Positions 8,318-15,695 of a DNA stretch of 58,220 bases are shown piece by piece. Each line of letters begins with the position of its first letter. Positions within the stretch are counted from its first letter, which is position 1. A program made the position numbers and the translations under genes. This DNA is from Nitrospirae bacterium GWF2_44_13 (lineage in GTDB: Bacteria; Nitrospirota; Thermodesulfovibrionia; Thermodesulfovibrionales; UBA1546). The DNA lies in assembly GCA_001805105.1 (NCBI GenBank), contig MHEE01000018.1, positions 1-58,220 of the forward strand. The letters are read 5' to 3'. Under the pieces are notes generated by a model, which was not told where the DNA came from, did no database searches, and worked only from the letters and a program-made list of their open reading frames with translations.

Positions 8318-9193
8318 ATGTATTTTCAAGAACTGATTTTAAAGCTTCATGAATTCTGGTCAAGGCAGGGCTGTGTCCTGCTCCAGCCTTATGACATTGA
8401 AGTCGGCGCAGGGACCTTCCATCCTGCAACCTTCTTCAAAGTCCTTGGGCCCGAGCCGTGGAAAACAGCTTATGTCGAACCTTCAAGAAGGCCTACAGAC
8501 GGCAGATACGGCGAGAACCCGAACAGGCTTCAGCATTATTACCAGTATCAGGTAGTCCTTAAGCCCTCGCCAAGTGAAAGTCAGGAAATTTATCTTGAAA
8601 GCCTCACATATCTCGGCATAGAGCCTCAAAAACATGACATACGCTTTGTGGAAGATGACTGGGAATCCCCGACACTCGGCGCATGGGGGCTCGGGTGGGA
8701 GGTCTGGCTGGACGGGATGGAGATAACCCAGTTCACATATTTCCAGCAGGTTGGAAGCATTGACCTAAAGCCTGTGTCGCTTGAGATAACATACGGGCTT
8801 GAAAGAATTGCCATGTACCTTCAGAACGTAGACAATGTATTCAACCTTGAGTGGTCACATGGCATAAAATACGGCGACATTCACCATATTGATGAAGTAG
8901 AATTTTCAAAATATAATTTTGACCATGCAGACACGGAACTTCTCATAAAGCAATTTGAAGCTTATGAAAAAGAATCCATAAGGCTAAATAAACTCGGACT
9001 CGTTCTTCCGTCATACGAGTTCTGCCTTAAGTGTTCTCACACGTTCAATCTTCTGGACGCCAGGGGAGCTATCTCTGTAACAGAGAGGACAGGCTATATT
9101 GCGCGGGTGCGTAACCTTGCAAGGCTGTGCGCGCATGCGTATCTAAAACAGAGAGAAGAAATGGGCTTCCCGCTGCTGAAGAGTTCAATTTAA
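8318..9193 (+). CDS. glyQ: Glycyl-tRNA synthetase alpha subunit
   Basis: The alpha subunit of the heterotetrameric bacterial GlyRS (alpha2beta2) holds the class II aminoacylation site that joins glycine to tRNA-Gly. The 291-residue length is standard. Motifs include [20 protein letters not shown] near the N terminus, [20 protein letters not shown] (motif 2 region) and [16 protein letters not shown] (motif 3). It is normally followed directly by glyS. Here glyS lies about 3.6 kb downstream, beyond several accessory genes. Confidence 0.97.
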   Translation: MYFQELILKLHEFWSRQGCVLLQPYDIEVGAGTFHPATFFKVLGPEPWKTAYVEPSRRPTDGRYGENPNRLQHYYQYQVVLKPSPSESQEIYLESLTYLGIEPQKHDIRFVEDDWESPTLGAWGLGWEVWLDGMEITQFTYFQQVGSIDLKPVSLEITYGLERIAMYLQNVDNVFNLEWSHGIKYGDIHHIDEVEFSKYNFDHADTELLIKQFEAYEKESIRLNKLGLVLPSYEFCLKCSHTFNLLDARGAISVTERTGYIARVRNLARLCAHAYLKQREEMGFPLLKSSI

Positions 9194-9228
9194 CAAGCCA
9201 AAATTGTCCGGATGCTTAGTGATTTTTC

Positions 9229-9263
9229 TTGACGAAACCTGCGATTTCTCCTAAAATCATCCC
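9229..9263 (+). promoter_or_regulatory. Strong sigma70-type promoter of the TIR-SI3 gene
   Basis: TTGACG at 9229-9234 and TAAAAT at 9252-9257 are separated by exactly 17 bp, which is near consensus. Transcription would start at about 9263, giving a leader of about 75 nt with GGAGG at 9324-9328 in front of the ATG at 9339. The gene therefore does not depend on glyQ read-through. Confidence 0.75.
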
Positions 9264-9338
9264 AAAAGACTCATGCGACATAAAAATAATATGTTAAGCC
9301 AAATATGACACACACGCAAGAACGGAGGCAAACGGCGG

Positions 9339-10580
9339 ATGTTAGTTTTTCTAAGTTGGTCGGGACCAAAGAGTAAAATAATAGCTGAAACGCTGAAGCA
9401 GTGGCTTGTTCAGGTAATTCAGGCAGTTGATCCTTGGATGTCCTCTGATATAGCGAAGGGTAGCCGTTGGAATTCTGAAGTCGCCGCAAAACTCGAAGAC
9501 TCAAAGTTTGCCATCATCTGCCTCACCCGCGAAAACTTAGATGCACGATGGATACTATTTGAAGCAGGTGCCGTTTCCAAACTTAATGATTCCTCAGTTT
9601 GCACTTTTTTACTTGATATTACACCCGCCGAGGTGGAACAACCGTTGAGCCAGTTTCAGCATACTACAATTGAAAAAAGCGATTTCCGTAAACTAGCGCA
9701 TACGATTAATGATGCTGTTTTGCGTGCAGGTGAGAGAAGTCTTCCGGCACAAACGTTGGATGGTATTTTTGAAACCTTCTGGCCACAGTTGCAAGAGGCG
9801 TTGGTAGATATTAGTGAAATGCAATACGCAGAAGAACGGAAGCCACGAACTGACCGGGCAATCCTTGAGGAAATTGTTGAAATACTTAGGAATCAGGAGC
9901 GTAGACAAAGTGGTAAGACAGAAGAAGTCCATCTCCGGCCTTCTGACAATACACAGGCTTTCCCCGGAAAAGACATCATCAAAGCGTGGCTAACAATGAG
10001 ATTACACGCATTTGAGACGGCAATCTTTGCCGGACATCTTCGATATATGCTGTTCGATATGAAAAAAAAGAAATATGTCTTTGATAAATCTCTTGCAATT
10101 AGGAACAGGGAAGGTATCTGGGTTGTAAACAGACGGCACGCACAGATAGCCATTATCGATGACGCAGGCAAGGTTTTAGAGGAGATTCGAGTTGGCTATG
10201 GAGATAGGATTATGCTTCCTGACGGTAGTGCTGCAGCCGCCAACCAAAAACTCATCCAGAGAGATCCTCTTTCAACACCGATAATAACGGAGGTTGGCGG
10301 AAAAGTTGCCTTTGGTGATTTGATCGAAAATGTTAGTTTCGTAGAAGAGGTGGACACATTTACAGGACAAAAATTCAAAGTCATAATCGATTGGCCGAGC
10401 AGTCTCAGACCCCGTATCGCATTAAAAGACAATAAAGGGCGAACAGTGAAACTGCCGGGAACAGATTATCCAGCCCGTTATCTTCTTCCCGCTGGCACCA
10501 TTATATTAGTTGAAAAGGGGGATGATTTAGTCGCTGGCGATGTATTGGGAAGGATTCCGATTGAAATCACTGCGGCTTAA
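9339..10580 (+). CDS. TIR-domain protein fused to an RNA polymerase beta-prime SI3-like domain
   Basis: I know no described family with this architecture. Residues about 1-150 are a bacterial TIR domain: MLVFLSWSG (strand A), SSDIAKGSRWNSEVAAKLED, FAIICLTREN, and ARWILFEAGA, where E75 is the expected NADase catalytic glutamate. Residues about 160-190 are a helical linker. Residues about 246-409 align along their length with residues 947-1111 of the beta-prime subunit at 46602-50717, with roughly 70 identities over 160 columns by hand and one gap. Shared strings include TPIITEVGG, AFGD, VIID, RPRI and ARYLLPAG. In beta-prime this region is SI3, the sandwich-barrel-hybrid insertion in the trigger loop. 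The copy stops just before the conserved ITGGLPRV trigger helix. Own promoter, Shine-Dalgarno and terminator make it a single-gene cassette. A defence role is inference: TIR domains of immune systems hydrolyse NAD+ on sensing infection, and SI3 could be the sensor. Confidence 0.9.
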   Translation: MLVFLSWSGPKSKIIAETLKQWLVQVIQAVDPWMSSDIAKGSRWNSEVAAKLEDSKFAIICLTRENLDARWILFEAGAVSKLNDSSVCTFLLDITPAEVEQPLSQFQHTTIEKSDFRKLAHTINDAVLRAGERSLPAQTLDGIFETFWPQLQEALVDISEMQYAEERKPRTDRAILEEIVEILRNQERRQSGKTEEVHLRPSDNTQAFPGKDIIKAWLTMRLHAFETAIFAGHLRYMLFDMKKKKYVFDKSLAIRNREGIWVVNRRHAQIAIIDDAGKVLEEIRVGYGDRIMLPDGSAAAANQKLIQRDPLSTPIITEVGGKVAFGDLIENVSFVEEVDTFTGQKFKVIIDWPSSLRPRIALKDNKGRTVKLPGTDYPARYLLPAGTIILVEKGDDLVAGDVLGRIPIEITAA

Positions 10581-10593
10581 CACCCGGCTCGAT

Positions 10594-10622
10594 CCGACCG
10601 GGATTAAGCCCGGTCGGTTTTT
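10594..10622 (+). terminator. Intrinsic terminator after the TIR-SI3 gene
   Basis: A perfect 9-bp GC-rich stem (CCGACCGGG at 10594-10602, CCCGGTCGG at 10609-10617) with a 6-nt loop is followed by TTTTT. It lies 13 bp after the stop codon. Confidence 0.9.
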
Positions 10623-10804
10623 GCAAAGGCTGGTTGCCCGCGCGGGGTATTTCGGGCATTGATATAATTAAGATTGCGGCATGAGGGAATTGGTGTTCAC
10701 TGTTGACATCCTGCCTCATAGCATATTTGTGTTTTGACTTTTTACTCTAAAATATTTAAAAATATACACACATGCTTTAATAAAAAAATGCGAGGTGAAA
10801 ATAT

Positions 10805-11017
10805 ATGGTATTACAACTCGACCAAATGACAACAAGGGATAAAATTCGGGCTATGGAATTATTGTGGGATGATTTATGTAAACATGCAAATGCAGTCGCT
10901 TCACCATCATGGCATAAAGATATTTTAGCTCAGCGTGAAAAATCTGTGGCCAAGGGCAAAGAAAAATTTAATGATTGGGACGGAGAAAAAGAAAGAATTA
11001 GAAAATCCTGCAAATGA
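10805..11017 (+). CDS. Antitoxin, addiction-module component family
   Basis: This 70-residue acidic/basic protein resembles the small family often annotated as putative addiction module component. TTRDKIRAMELLWDDLCK is an N-terminal amphipathic helix, and the SPSWHKDILAQREKSVAKGK and FNDWDGEKERIRK segments are the recurring C-terminal motif that wraps the cognate toxin. A GAGGTG Shine-Dalgarno sits 7 nt before the ATG. The stop overlaps the toxin start (ATGA), so translation is coupled. Upstream, a TTGAC hexamer at 10734-10739 with an AT-rich region behind it could be its promoter. It should neutralise the ParE/RelE-type toxin encoded next. Confidence 0.85.
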   Translation: MVLQLDQMTTRDKIRAMELLWDDLCKHANAVASPSWHKDILAQREKSVAKGKEKFNDWDGEKERIRKSCK

Positions 11018-11304
11018 AAATTCGTATTCTTGAATCCGCGTCGCAAGACTTGATAGATGGATTTCATTTCTATGATAAACAATCAGTCGGCCTCGGGAGT
11101 TATTTTATAGACGCTCTATTTTCTGACATTGATTCCTTACAAATTTACGCCGGAATCCATTCCATATACTTCGGTTATCATCGCATGCTTTCAAAACGTT
11201 TTCCGTTTGCCATCTATTATAAATTATCTGATACTGAAGCATTGGTTTATGCGATTCTTGATTGTCGTAGAAATCCTGTCTGGATAAAAAAACAATTAAG
11301 ATAA
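11014..11304 (+). CDS. Toxin, RelE/ParE superfamily
   Basis: This 96-residue protein has the RelE/ParE fold signature: an N-terminal strand (MKIRILESASQDLID), a helical hairpin (FHFYDKQSVGLGSYFIDALFSDI), and C-terminal strands with RFPFAIYYKL and VYAILDCRRNPVWIKK. The last of these matches the usual ILHxxRxP.xW ending of the family. ParE members poison gyrase and RelE members cleave mRNA on the ribosome; which applies is not readable here. It overlaps the antitoxin by 4 bp. The pair lies in the accessory stretch between glyQ and glyS. Confidence 0.88.
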   Translation: MKIRILESASQDLIDGFHFYDKQSVGLGSYFIDALFSDIDSLQIYAGIHSIYFGYHRMLSKRFPFAIYYKLSDTEALVYAILDCRRNPVWIKKQLR

Positions 11305-11448
11305 TTTTAACAAAGCGCTGCGCTGAACGGCGAGTATGCCGCCAGTGAGCTTTAGCGGTTAGACTATGAGTGAGACCGCGCGGTACGCTTCCCTCACATT
11401 TTCCATTACTTAATCTAAAACCTTTAAGCGAACCCGCACATATACGCA

Positions 11449-12663
11449 CTACCACTCAATTTTCTGCGTCTTTAAAAAATTCTGAGCCGACTTGTCTCCT
11501 AACCTTGCAGCTTTCCTGATGTCTTCCACTGCCTTGTAAGTGTCGCCGAGCAGCCCATATACCCTGCCCCTGTTGAAATAAGCCTCAGAATCGCCGGGAT
11601 TCAGCTCCACAGCCTTGTTAAAATCCTCAAGCGCCTTGTGATAATTTCCCGATTCGGCATAAGCAAGCCCCCTGTAAAAATAAGCCTTCTCATATTCGGG
11701 ATTTATCTTTATTGCATGGCTGAAATCTTCAAGCGCCTGCTGCTCTTTTCCCAGCGCTCCATAGGCAACTCCGCGATAGCAATAAGCCTCTTCATGTTTG
11801 GGACTCAATTTTACAGCCATGGAGTAGTCCTTAACAGCCTGCTGATAACTGCCTGACCTTAGATGGGCATTTCCGCGGGAAACATAAGCCTTAGCATATT
11901 TAGGATTTAGCTTTATAGCCTTTGTAATGTCCCTAACAGCATATTGATTGTTGCCGGCTTCCCCATAGGCATTCCCTCTAAAGACATAAAACTTCTCATT
12001 ATTAGGATTTAATTTTATGGCCTTTGTAAACGCCTCTACTGCTTTCTGCGGGTTGCCGGAATTCACAAGCACACACCCATTTTCAAACCAGTCAATTGCG
12101 CCTAAAATCTTTACTGCCTCATTATACTGTCCTACTGTCTTTCCACCTGCATTGCCTGCTTCCTGCCGTTCTTTTAATTTTTCAATTCTTCTTAAAAACC
12201 CTGATGCTTTCTTCCTTACCTCTTCTATCTCTCTTATATATCCCTTATTCCTATTGAGAACGGCAATAGACTTAACTATTTCATCAGGATTAACAGAAAC
12301 CCCTGCTTTAACATAAAAGGTATTCTTATCCCATTTCTGTTCTATCACCTCAGTCTTTACAATTACCGAGATAAGAGCCGTAGCCTGATTTTTAGTGAGT
12401 TGAAGGTTTTTTATCACTGCCTTGCTCTCAAGATACGCTTCTACTTCCCCGAATAAAAGCCGCTTCGCATTCTCCATGGCAATTACACGGGCAGAACCCT
12501 TGTTGTCAAGCTCTCCTGCCTGATAGGTATATTCCTTCTGGAAAGAAACCGTTTCAGCAAAAGCAGTCCCTGCCGTCAGAAATGTAAAAGCAATGAGCAT
12601 CAGGATAAAGGCCCTCTTTATAGAAATGCCACAAAGAACCTGCCAGTTGAAGATTTTTTTCAT
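11449..12663 (-). CDS. Exported TPR-repeat protein with FlgT/LPP20-like N-terminal domain
   Basis: I place the start at the ATG at 12663 (404 residues). An in-frame ATG 24 bp upstream is possible. A signal peptide ends GTAFA before ETVSF. The N-terminal domain (about residues 35-150) has SARVIAMENAKRLLFGEVEAYLES and a following strand region, reminiscent of the SARVxAxxNA motif of LPP20/FlgT-like outer-membrane-associated domains. A basic coiled segment (about 140-170) leads to about five TPR units, each with an A-x4-TKAIKLNP-like core (AVEAFTKAIKLNP, AVKDYSMAVKLSP, ALEDFSHAIKINP, ALEDFNKAVELNP). It is probably a periplasmic or outer-membrane scaffold. The gene runs opposite to its neighbours and has no evident link to glycyl-tRNA synthesis. 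Confidence 0.82.
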   Translation of the reverse strand: MKKIFNWQVLCGISIKRAFILMLIAFTFLTAGTAFAETVSFQKEYTYQAGELDNKGSARVIAMENAKRLLFGEVEAYLESKAVIKNLQLTKNQATALISVIVKTEVIEQKWDKNTFYVKAGVSVNPDEIVKSIAVLNRNKGYIREIEEVRKKASGFLRRIEKLKERQEAGNAGGKTVGQYNEAVKILGAIDWFENGCVLVNSGNPQKAVEAFTKAIKLNPNNEKFYVFRGNAYGEAGNNQYAVRDITKAIKLNPKYAKAYVSRGNAHLRSGSYQQAVKDYSMAVKLSPKHEEAYCYRGVAYGALGKEQQALEDFSHAIKINPEYEKAYFYRGLAYAESGNYHKALEDFNKAVELNPGDSEAYFNRGRVYGLLGDTYKAVEDIRKAARLGDKSAQNFLKTQKIEW

Positions 12664-12727
12664 ATTTGAATACCCATGCTCCGTCATTGCTAATGCTTCA
12701 TAGACAATCTATCAGACCATGCTTCTC

Positions 12728-12763
12728 TTGTCAATAATCTCTCATAAGGTTATAATGTTCTCA
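12728..12763 (+). promoter_or_regulatory. Near-consensus sigma70 promoter of glyS
   Basis: TTGTCA at 12728-12733, a 17-bp spacer and a perfect TATAAT at 12751-12756 predict transcription from about 12763. This lies 22 bp before the chosen glyS ATG and downstream of the first in-frame ATG at 12719, which supports the later start. It shows glyS has its own promoter after separation from glyQ. Confidence 0.78.
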
Positions 12764-12784
12764 AAAAAACAGAGGGAATATTTA

Positions 12785-14863
12785 ATGACAAGAAATGAGA
12801 CCCTGAGCTCATCGCTGCTTTTAGAAATAGGCACAGAAGACATCCCTGCAAGGTTTCTGCCCTCTGCCATACGGCAATTAAAGGAGAATACAGAGACGAT
12901 ATTCAAAGAGAATCATATAAGGTTCTCAGAAGTAAAAACATTGGGCTCTCCGCGAAGACTCGCAGTGATTGCAAACGGAATCCCGCCGATGCAGGAAGAC
13001 AGAACAAAAGAAATATTCGGGCCTTCCAAAAAAGCGGCTTTTGATGCTGACGGCAGGCATACAAAGGCAGCAACAGGATTTGCCAACTCTCAGGGCATAA
13101 GAGTGGAAAAGCTTGTTGTAAAAAAGAAAGATAAAGGAGAATATGTTGTTGCAGTCATAGAAGAAAAAGGCATTTTTGTCAGAGAACTCCTGCCTGACAT
13201 ACTCAAAAAAATTGTGCTTTCAGTGCATCTTCCGAAATCAATGAGATGGGGCGGCAATGACATGAGATTTATACGGCCTATCAGATGGCTGCTGTCTCTG
13301 TTTGATAACGAAACAATAAGTTTTGAGATAGAAGGAATAAAAAGCAGCAATATGACCCGCGGGCACAGATTCCTATCGCCTGCCGCTTTTCAGATAAAAG
13401 AAATACCGGCTTACACAAAATTGCTTGCAAATAACCATGTGATAGTTGACCCCCAGGAAAGGAAAAAGATTATAACAGAAAAAGCTGAGAAGCTCTCATC
13501 TTCCATAAATGGGAAAATCATCAAAGATGAAGAACTCATTGAGACTGTCTCAAATCTCGTAGAATATCCAGTTCCTGTGTTGGGCAGCTTTTCAGAAGAA
13601 TATCTTAAACTTCCAAAGGAACTGCTTATAACGGTAATGAGAGAACATCAGAAATACTTTGCAATTGAAGATATTAAAGGCGTGCTTACGAATTACTTTA
13701 TCATTATAAGCAACACCACTGAAGAAAACTCTGAGACTGTCAAGATTGGAGCGGAACGTGTTATCAGGGCCAGATTTGAGGATGCAAAATTCTATTTTGA
13801 AGAAGACTGCAGGAAAAAACTTGAAGACAGAATAAACGGCCTTAAAAATGTGGTGTATCAGGAAAAACTCGGGAACCTCTACGAGAAAGCATTGAGGGTC
13901 AAAACCCTTGCGTCATATCTTGCGTCAAAAATAAATGCCTCTCTAACGCAAAAGGCCGAAAGAGCAGCGCTTCTCTCCAAAACAGACCTCCTGACAGGAG
14001 TCGTAAGGGAATTCCCAGAACTTCAGGGAATTATTGGGAAATACTATGCGGGCAATGACAAGGAAGACACAGAAGTCGCAGCCGCTTTGATGGAACAGTA
14101 TCTGCCCGCATATCAAGGCGGCAGAATGCCTGAAACAGAGACAGGCGCTATTCTCAGCCTTGCAGACAAACTGGATAATATAACCTCATTCTTCTCTGTC
14201 GGACTTACGCCGACAGGCTCGGAAGACCCTTTTGCATTAAGGAGACAGACGCTTGCAGTCATAGCAATACTGCTGAACAATGGCTATGCATTATCGCTCA
14301 ACGATCTTGTTGCTGCTTCTCTGAAAAATCTAAAAGATACTAAGCAATCGGGAGAAATTGCAGAAACAGTGCTCAGATTTTTTGAACAGAGGCTTGAGCC
14401 TTTGTTTTTATCAGAAGGGCATGGTTCCGATATAATCCAATCTGTACTCCATCTCTCTGCAGAAATCCCGTTAAAAGAAATGCGAAGAAGGCTTCAGGCT
14501 GTTAAGGAATTTAAGGAAACAGAGGACTACAGTAATTTTCTCAGTGCCATAAAAAGGGTGAAAAATATTACCCCCGCCACTGCGCTTCCTTCGTTAAAGG
14601 TGAAACTGCTCCATGCAGATCCGGAGAAAAAACTCTACGAGATATTCACCTCGATAAAAACCAAACTCGGAAGCCTGATAGATGGACACAAATATTCCGA
14701 AGCGCTGAGAATTCTTTCGGGATTGACTGCGCCGATAAACCATTTTTTCGATAATGTACTTGTAATGGACAAACAGGAAGAAATCAAACTCAACAGGCTT
14801 GCGCTGCTGAAAGATATCTGGACACTCGCATCATCAATAGCGGATTTTTCAAAACTGCAGTAA
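12785..14863 (+). CDS. glyS: Glycyl-tRNA synthetase beta subunit
   Basis: The beta subunit of alpha2beta2 GlyRS binds tRNA-Gly and completes the enzyme with GlyQ. Starting at ATG 12785 (GAGGG Shine-Dalgarno 8 nt upstream) gives 692 residues, the family norm. An upstream ATG at 12719 precedes the promoter and is rejected. The N terminus LLLEIGTEDIPARFLPSAI is diagnostic, as are SPRRLAVIANGIP, MRWGGNDMRFIRPIRWLLSL and the mid-protein GIIGKYYA and LADKLDNITSFF segments (HD-type region). A DALR-like anticodon-binding domain ends the protein (LLHADPEKKLYEIFTSIK onwards). Confidence 0.96.
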   Translation: MTRNETLSSSLLLEIGTEDIPARFLPSAIRQLKENTETIFKENHIRFSEVKTLGSPRRLAVIANGIPPMQEDRTKEIFGPSKKAAFDADGRHTKAATGFANSQGIRVEKLVVKKKDKGEYVVAVIEEKGIFVRELLPDILKKIVLSVHLPKSMRWGGNDMRFIRPIRWLLSLFDNETISFEIEGIKSSNMTRGHRFLSPAAFQIKEIPAYTKLLANNHVIVDPQERKKIITEKAEKLSSSINGKIIKDEELIETVSNLVEYPVPVLGSFSEEYLKLPKELLITVMREHQKYFAIEDIKGVLTNYFIIISNTTEENSETVKIGAERVIRARFEDAKFYFEEDCRKKLEDRINGLKNVVYQEKLGNLYEKALRVKTLASYLASKINASLTQKAERAALLSKTDLLTGVVREFPELQGIIGKYYAGNDKEDTEVAAALMEQYLPAYQGGRMPETETGAILSLADKLDNITSFFSVGLTPTGSEDPFALRRQTLAVIAILLNNGYALSLNDLVAASLKNLKDTKQSGEIAETVLRFFEQRLEPLFLSEGHGSDIIQSVLHLSAEIPLKEMRRRLQAVKEFKETEDYSNFLSAIKRVKNITPATALPSLKVKLLHADPEKKLYEIFTSIKTKLGSLIDGHKYSEALRILSGLTAPINHFFDNVLVMDKQEEIKLNRLALLKDIWTLASSIADFSKLQ

Positions 14864-14879
14864 AGATTTACCGATAATT

Positions 14880-14903
14880 ATTCCCTGAACAGCAGGAATT
14901 TTT
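14880..14903 (+). terminator. Probable weak terminator after glyS
   Basis: ATTCCCTG (14880-14887) pairs with CAGGAAT (14893-14899) with one bulged C and is followed by a T run. It lies between the convergent glyS and yedF genes. Confidence 0.45.
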
Positions 14904-14912
14904 AGCATTAAA

Positions 14913-15515
14913 TCATATCCAAACAACTTTCTGAAAGTCCTTAATCCCCTCTACAATATGATTTGTGGTGCCGCGGTATCCAACCTTCAATTCCGATTCA
15001 ATATCATAGTATTTCAGGCATGTGCCGCATGAAAATATCTCAACTCCCATTCCTTCGATTTCCTTGAGTATTGGAATAACATCTTCATTGCCGGTGGTCA
15101 ATTTCACTCCCGCATTTAAAAAAAATATTGTGTGAGGAATTTCTTTAGTTGCCTTCATTGTCTCAAAAAAACCCTTGATTAATACCTTGCCAAGCGATTC
15201 CTCTTTTCCCATCGTATCTGTACCGATGATAAGCAGGAGATCTTTCTTTTTTTCTTCTGACTCTAAACTCTGACCCTCAAACCCTGCACTCTCTTTCTCG
15301 CACGAATGACCCTTCACTATTTTTACACGCCAGCAGCCATCTTGTTTTTCTACCTCGGAGTAACAACCGCTTTTGGCTGCAAATCTTGAAAGATTCTCTA
15401 CGGAAGCCTCATTGTCAACAAGTACCTCAACAATACCTTCCTGGATTATAGAAAGGGCTTCTTCCGCCATCATGAGAGGCTTCGGGCATCCAAGGCCTCT
15501 CGCATCTATGAGCAT
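14913..15515 (-). CDS. yedF: YedF: TusA-DsrE fusion, sulfurtransferase-like selenium-metabolism protein
   Basis: A 200-residue two-domain protein of the YedF family, which co-occurs with selenium-utilisation genes. Residues 1-70 are a TusA-like domain (MLIDARGLGCPKPLMMAEEA) with the conserved Cys at position 10. A polar linker (about 70-90) connects to a DsrE/DsrF-like domain (about 92-200) with LLIIGTDTMGKE, HTIFFLNAGVKL and the SCGTCLKYYD cysteine pair. Proteins of this type are thought to carry sulfur or selenium as persulfide/perselenide. AAAGGAG precedes the ATG. It is the next gene downstream of the selenocysteine-type tRNA on the same strand, 80 bp away, and the LysR gene further upstream is also of a selenium-associated type. 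Confidence 0.9.
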   Translation of the reverse strand: MLIDARGLGCPKPLMMAEEALSIIQEGIVEVLVDNEASVENLSRFAAKSGCYSEVEKQDGCWRVKIVKGHSCEKESAGFEGQSLESEEKKKDLLLIIGTDTMGKEESLGKVLIKGFFETMKATKEIPHTIFFLNAGVKLTTGNEDVIPILKEIEGMGVEIFSCGTCLKYYDIESELKVGYRGTTNHIVEGIKDFQKVVWI

Positions 15516-15595
15516 GACTTATCTCCTTTCTGACACTCGTTCATAATAAAAACTCTTACTAAATCTCCTGTTTTTTGCCGATAACTTTGTGCCAT

Positions 15596-15691
15596 TGGAG
15601 AGGAGTAGTGGGAATCGAACCCACCACGGCAAATCTTGTTACCGTAATACTGGTTTTGCAGACCAGACGGGGCACCAGCCCCATACCCCTC
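15596..15691 (-). tRNA. Selenocysteine-type tRNA body with cysteine anticodon GCA and U73
   Basis: The 96-nt RNA folds as a bacterial tRNA-Sec. It has an 8-bp acceptor stem (GAGGGGTA/TACTCCTC, one G-U), a long D stem (GGGGC/GCCCC, possibly extended by U-G) closed by a 4-nt loop UGGU, and an anticodon stem CTGGT/ACCAG. The variable arm is 7 bp (ACGGTAA/TTGCCGT) with a 6-nt loop. The T stem is 5 bp (GTGGG/CCCAC) with loop TTCGATT, giving an 8/5 branch, and CCA is encoded. The 7-nt loop CTGCAAA places the anticodon GCA at 15657-15659, which reads Cys UGC/UGU instead of UGA. The discriminator is U73, a CysRS identity base; tRNA-Sec normally has G73. Its 5' end is 4 bp after the transglutaminase stop, and yedF follows. 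It may insert Cys or Sec at Cys codons. Confidence 0.88.
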
Positions 15692-15695
15692 GTTC

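Noticed and set aside
10074-10580. RpoC-like segment as a decaying rpoC fragment or pseudogene
   Set aside because: The frame is continuous with the TIR domain, has no stops, keeps the folded-core residues of SI3 and ends at a domain boundary followed by a terminator. A fragment of decaying rpoC would not be fused in frame to a TIR domain behind a fresh promoter.
11305-11448. Possible small RNA or further toxin-antitoxin gene after the ParE-like gene
   Set aside because: No coding-quality frame, promoter or terminator could be supported in this spacer.
15596-15691. Ordinary tRNA-Cys (7-bp acceptor, class I)
   Set aside because: A 7-bp acceptor would put C at the discriminator and lose the encoded CCA. 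The 96-nt length, 4-nt D loop and 7-bp variable arm also exclude a normal 74-nt tRNA-Cys.
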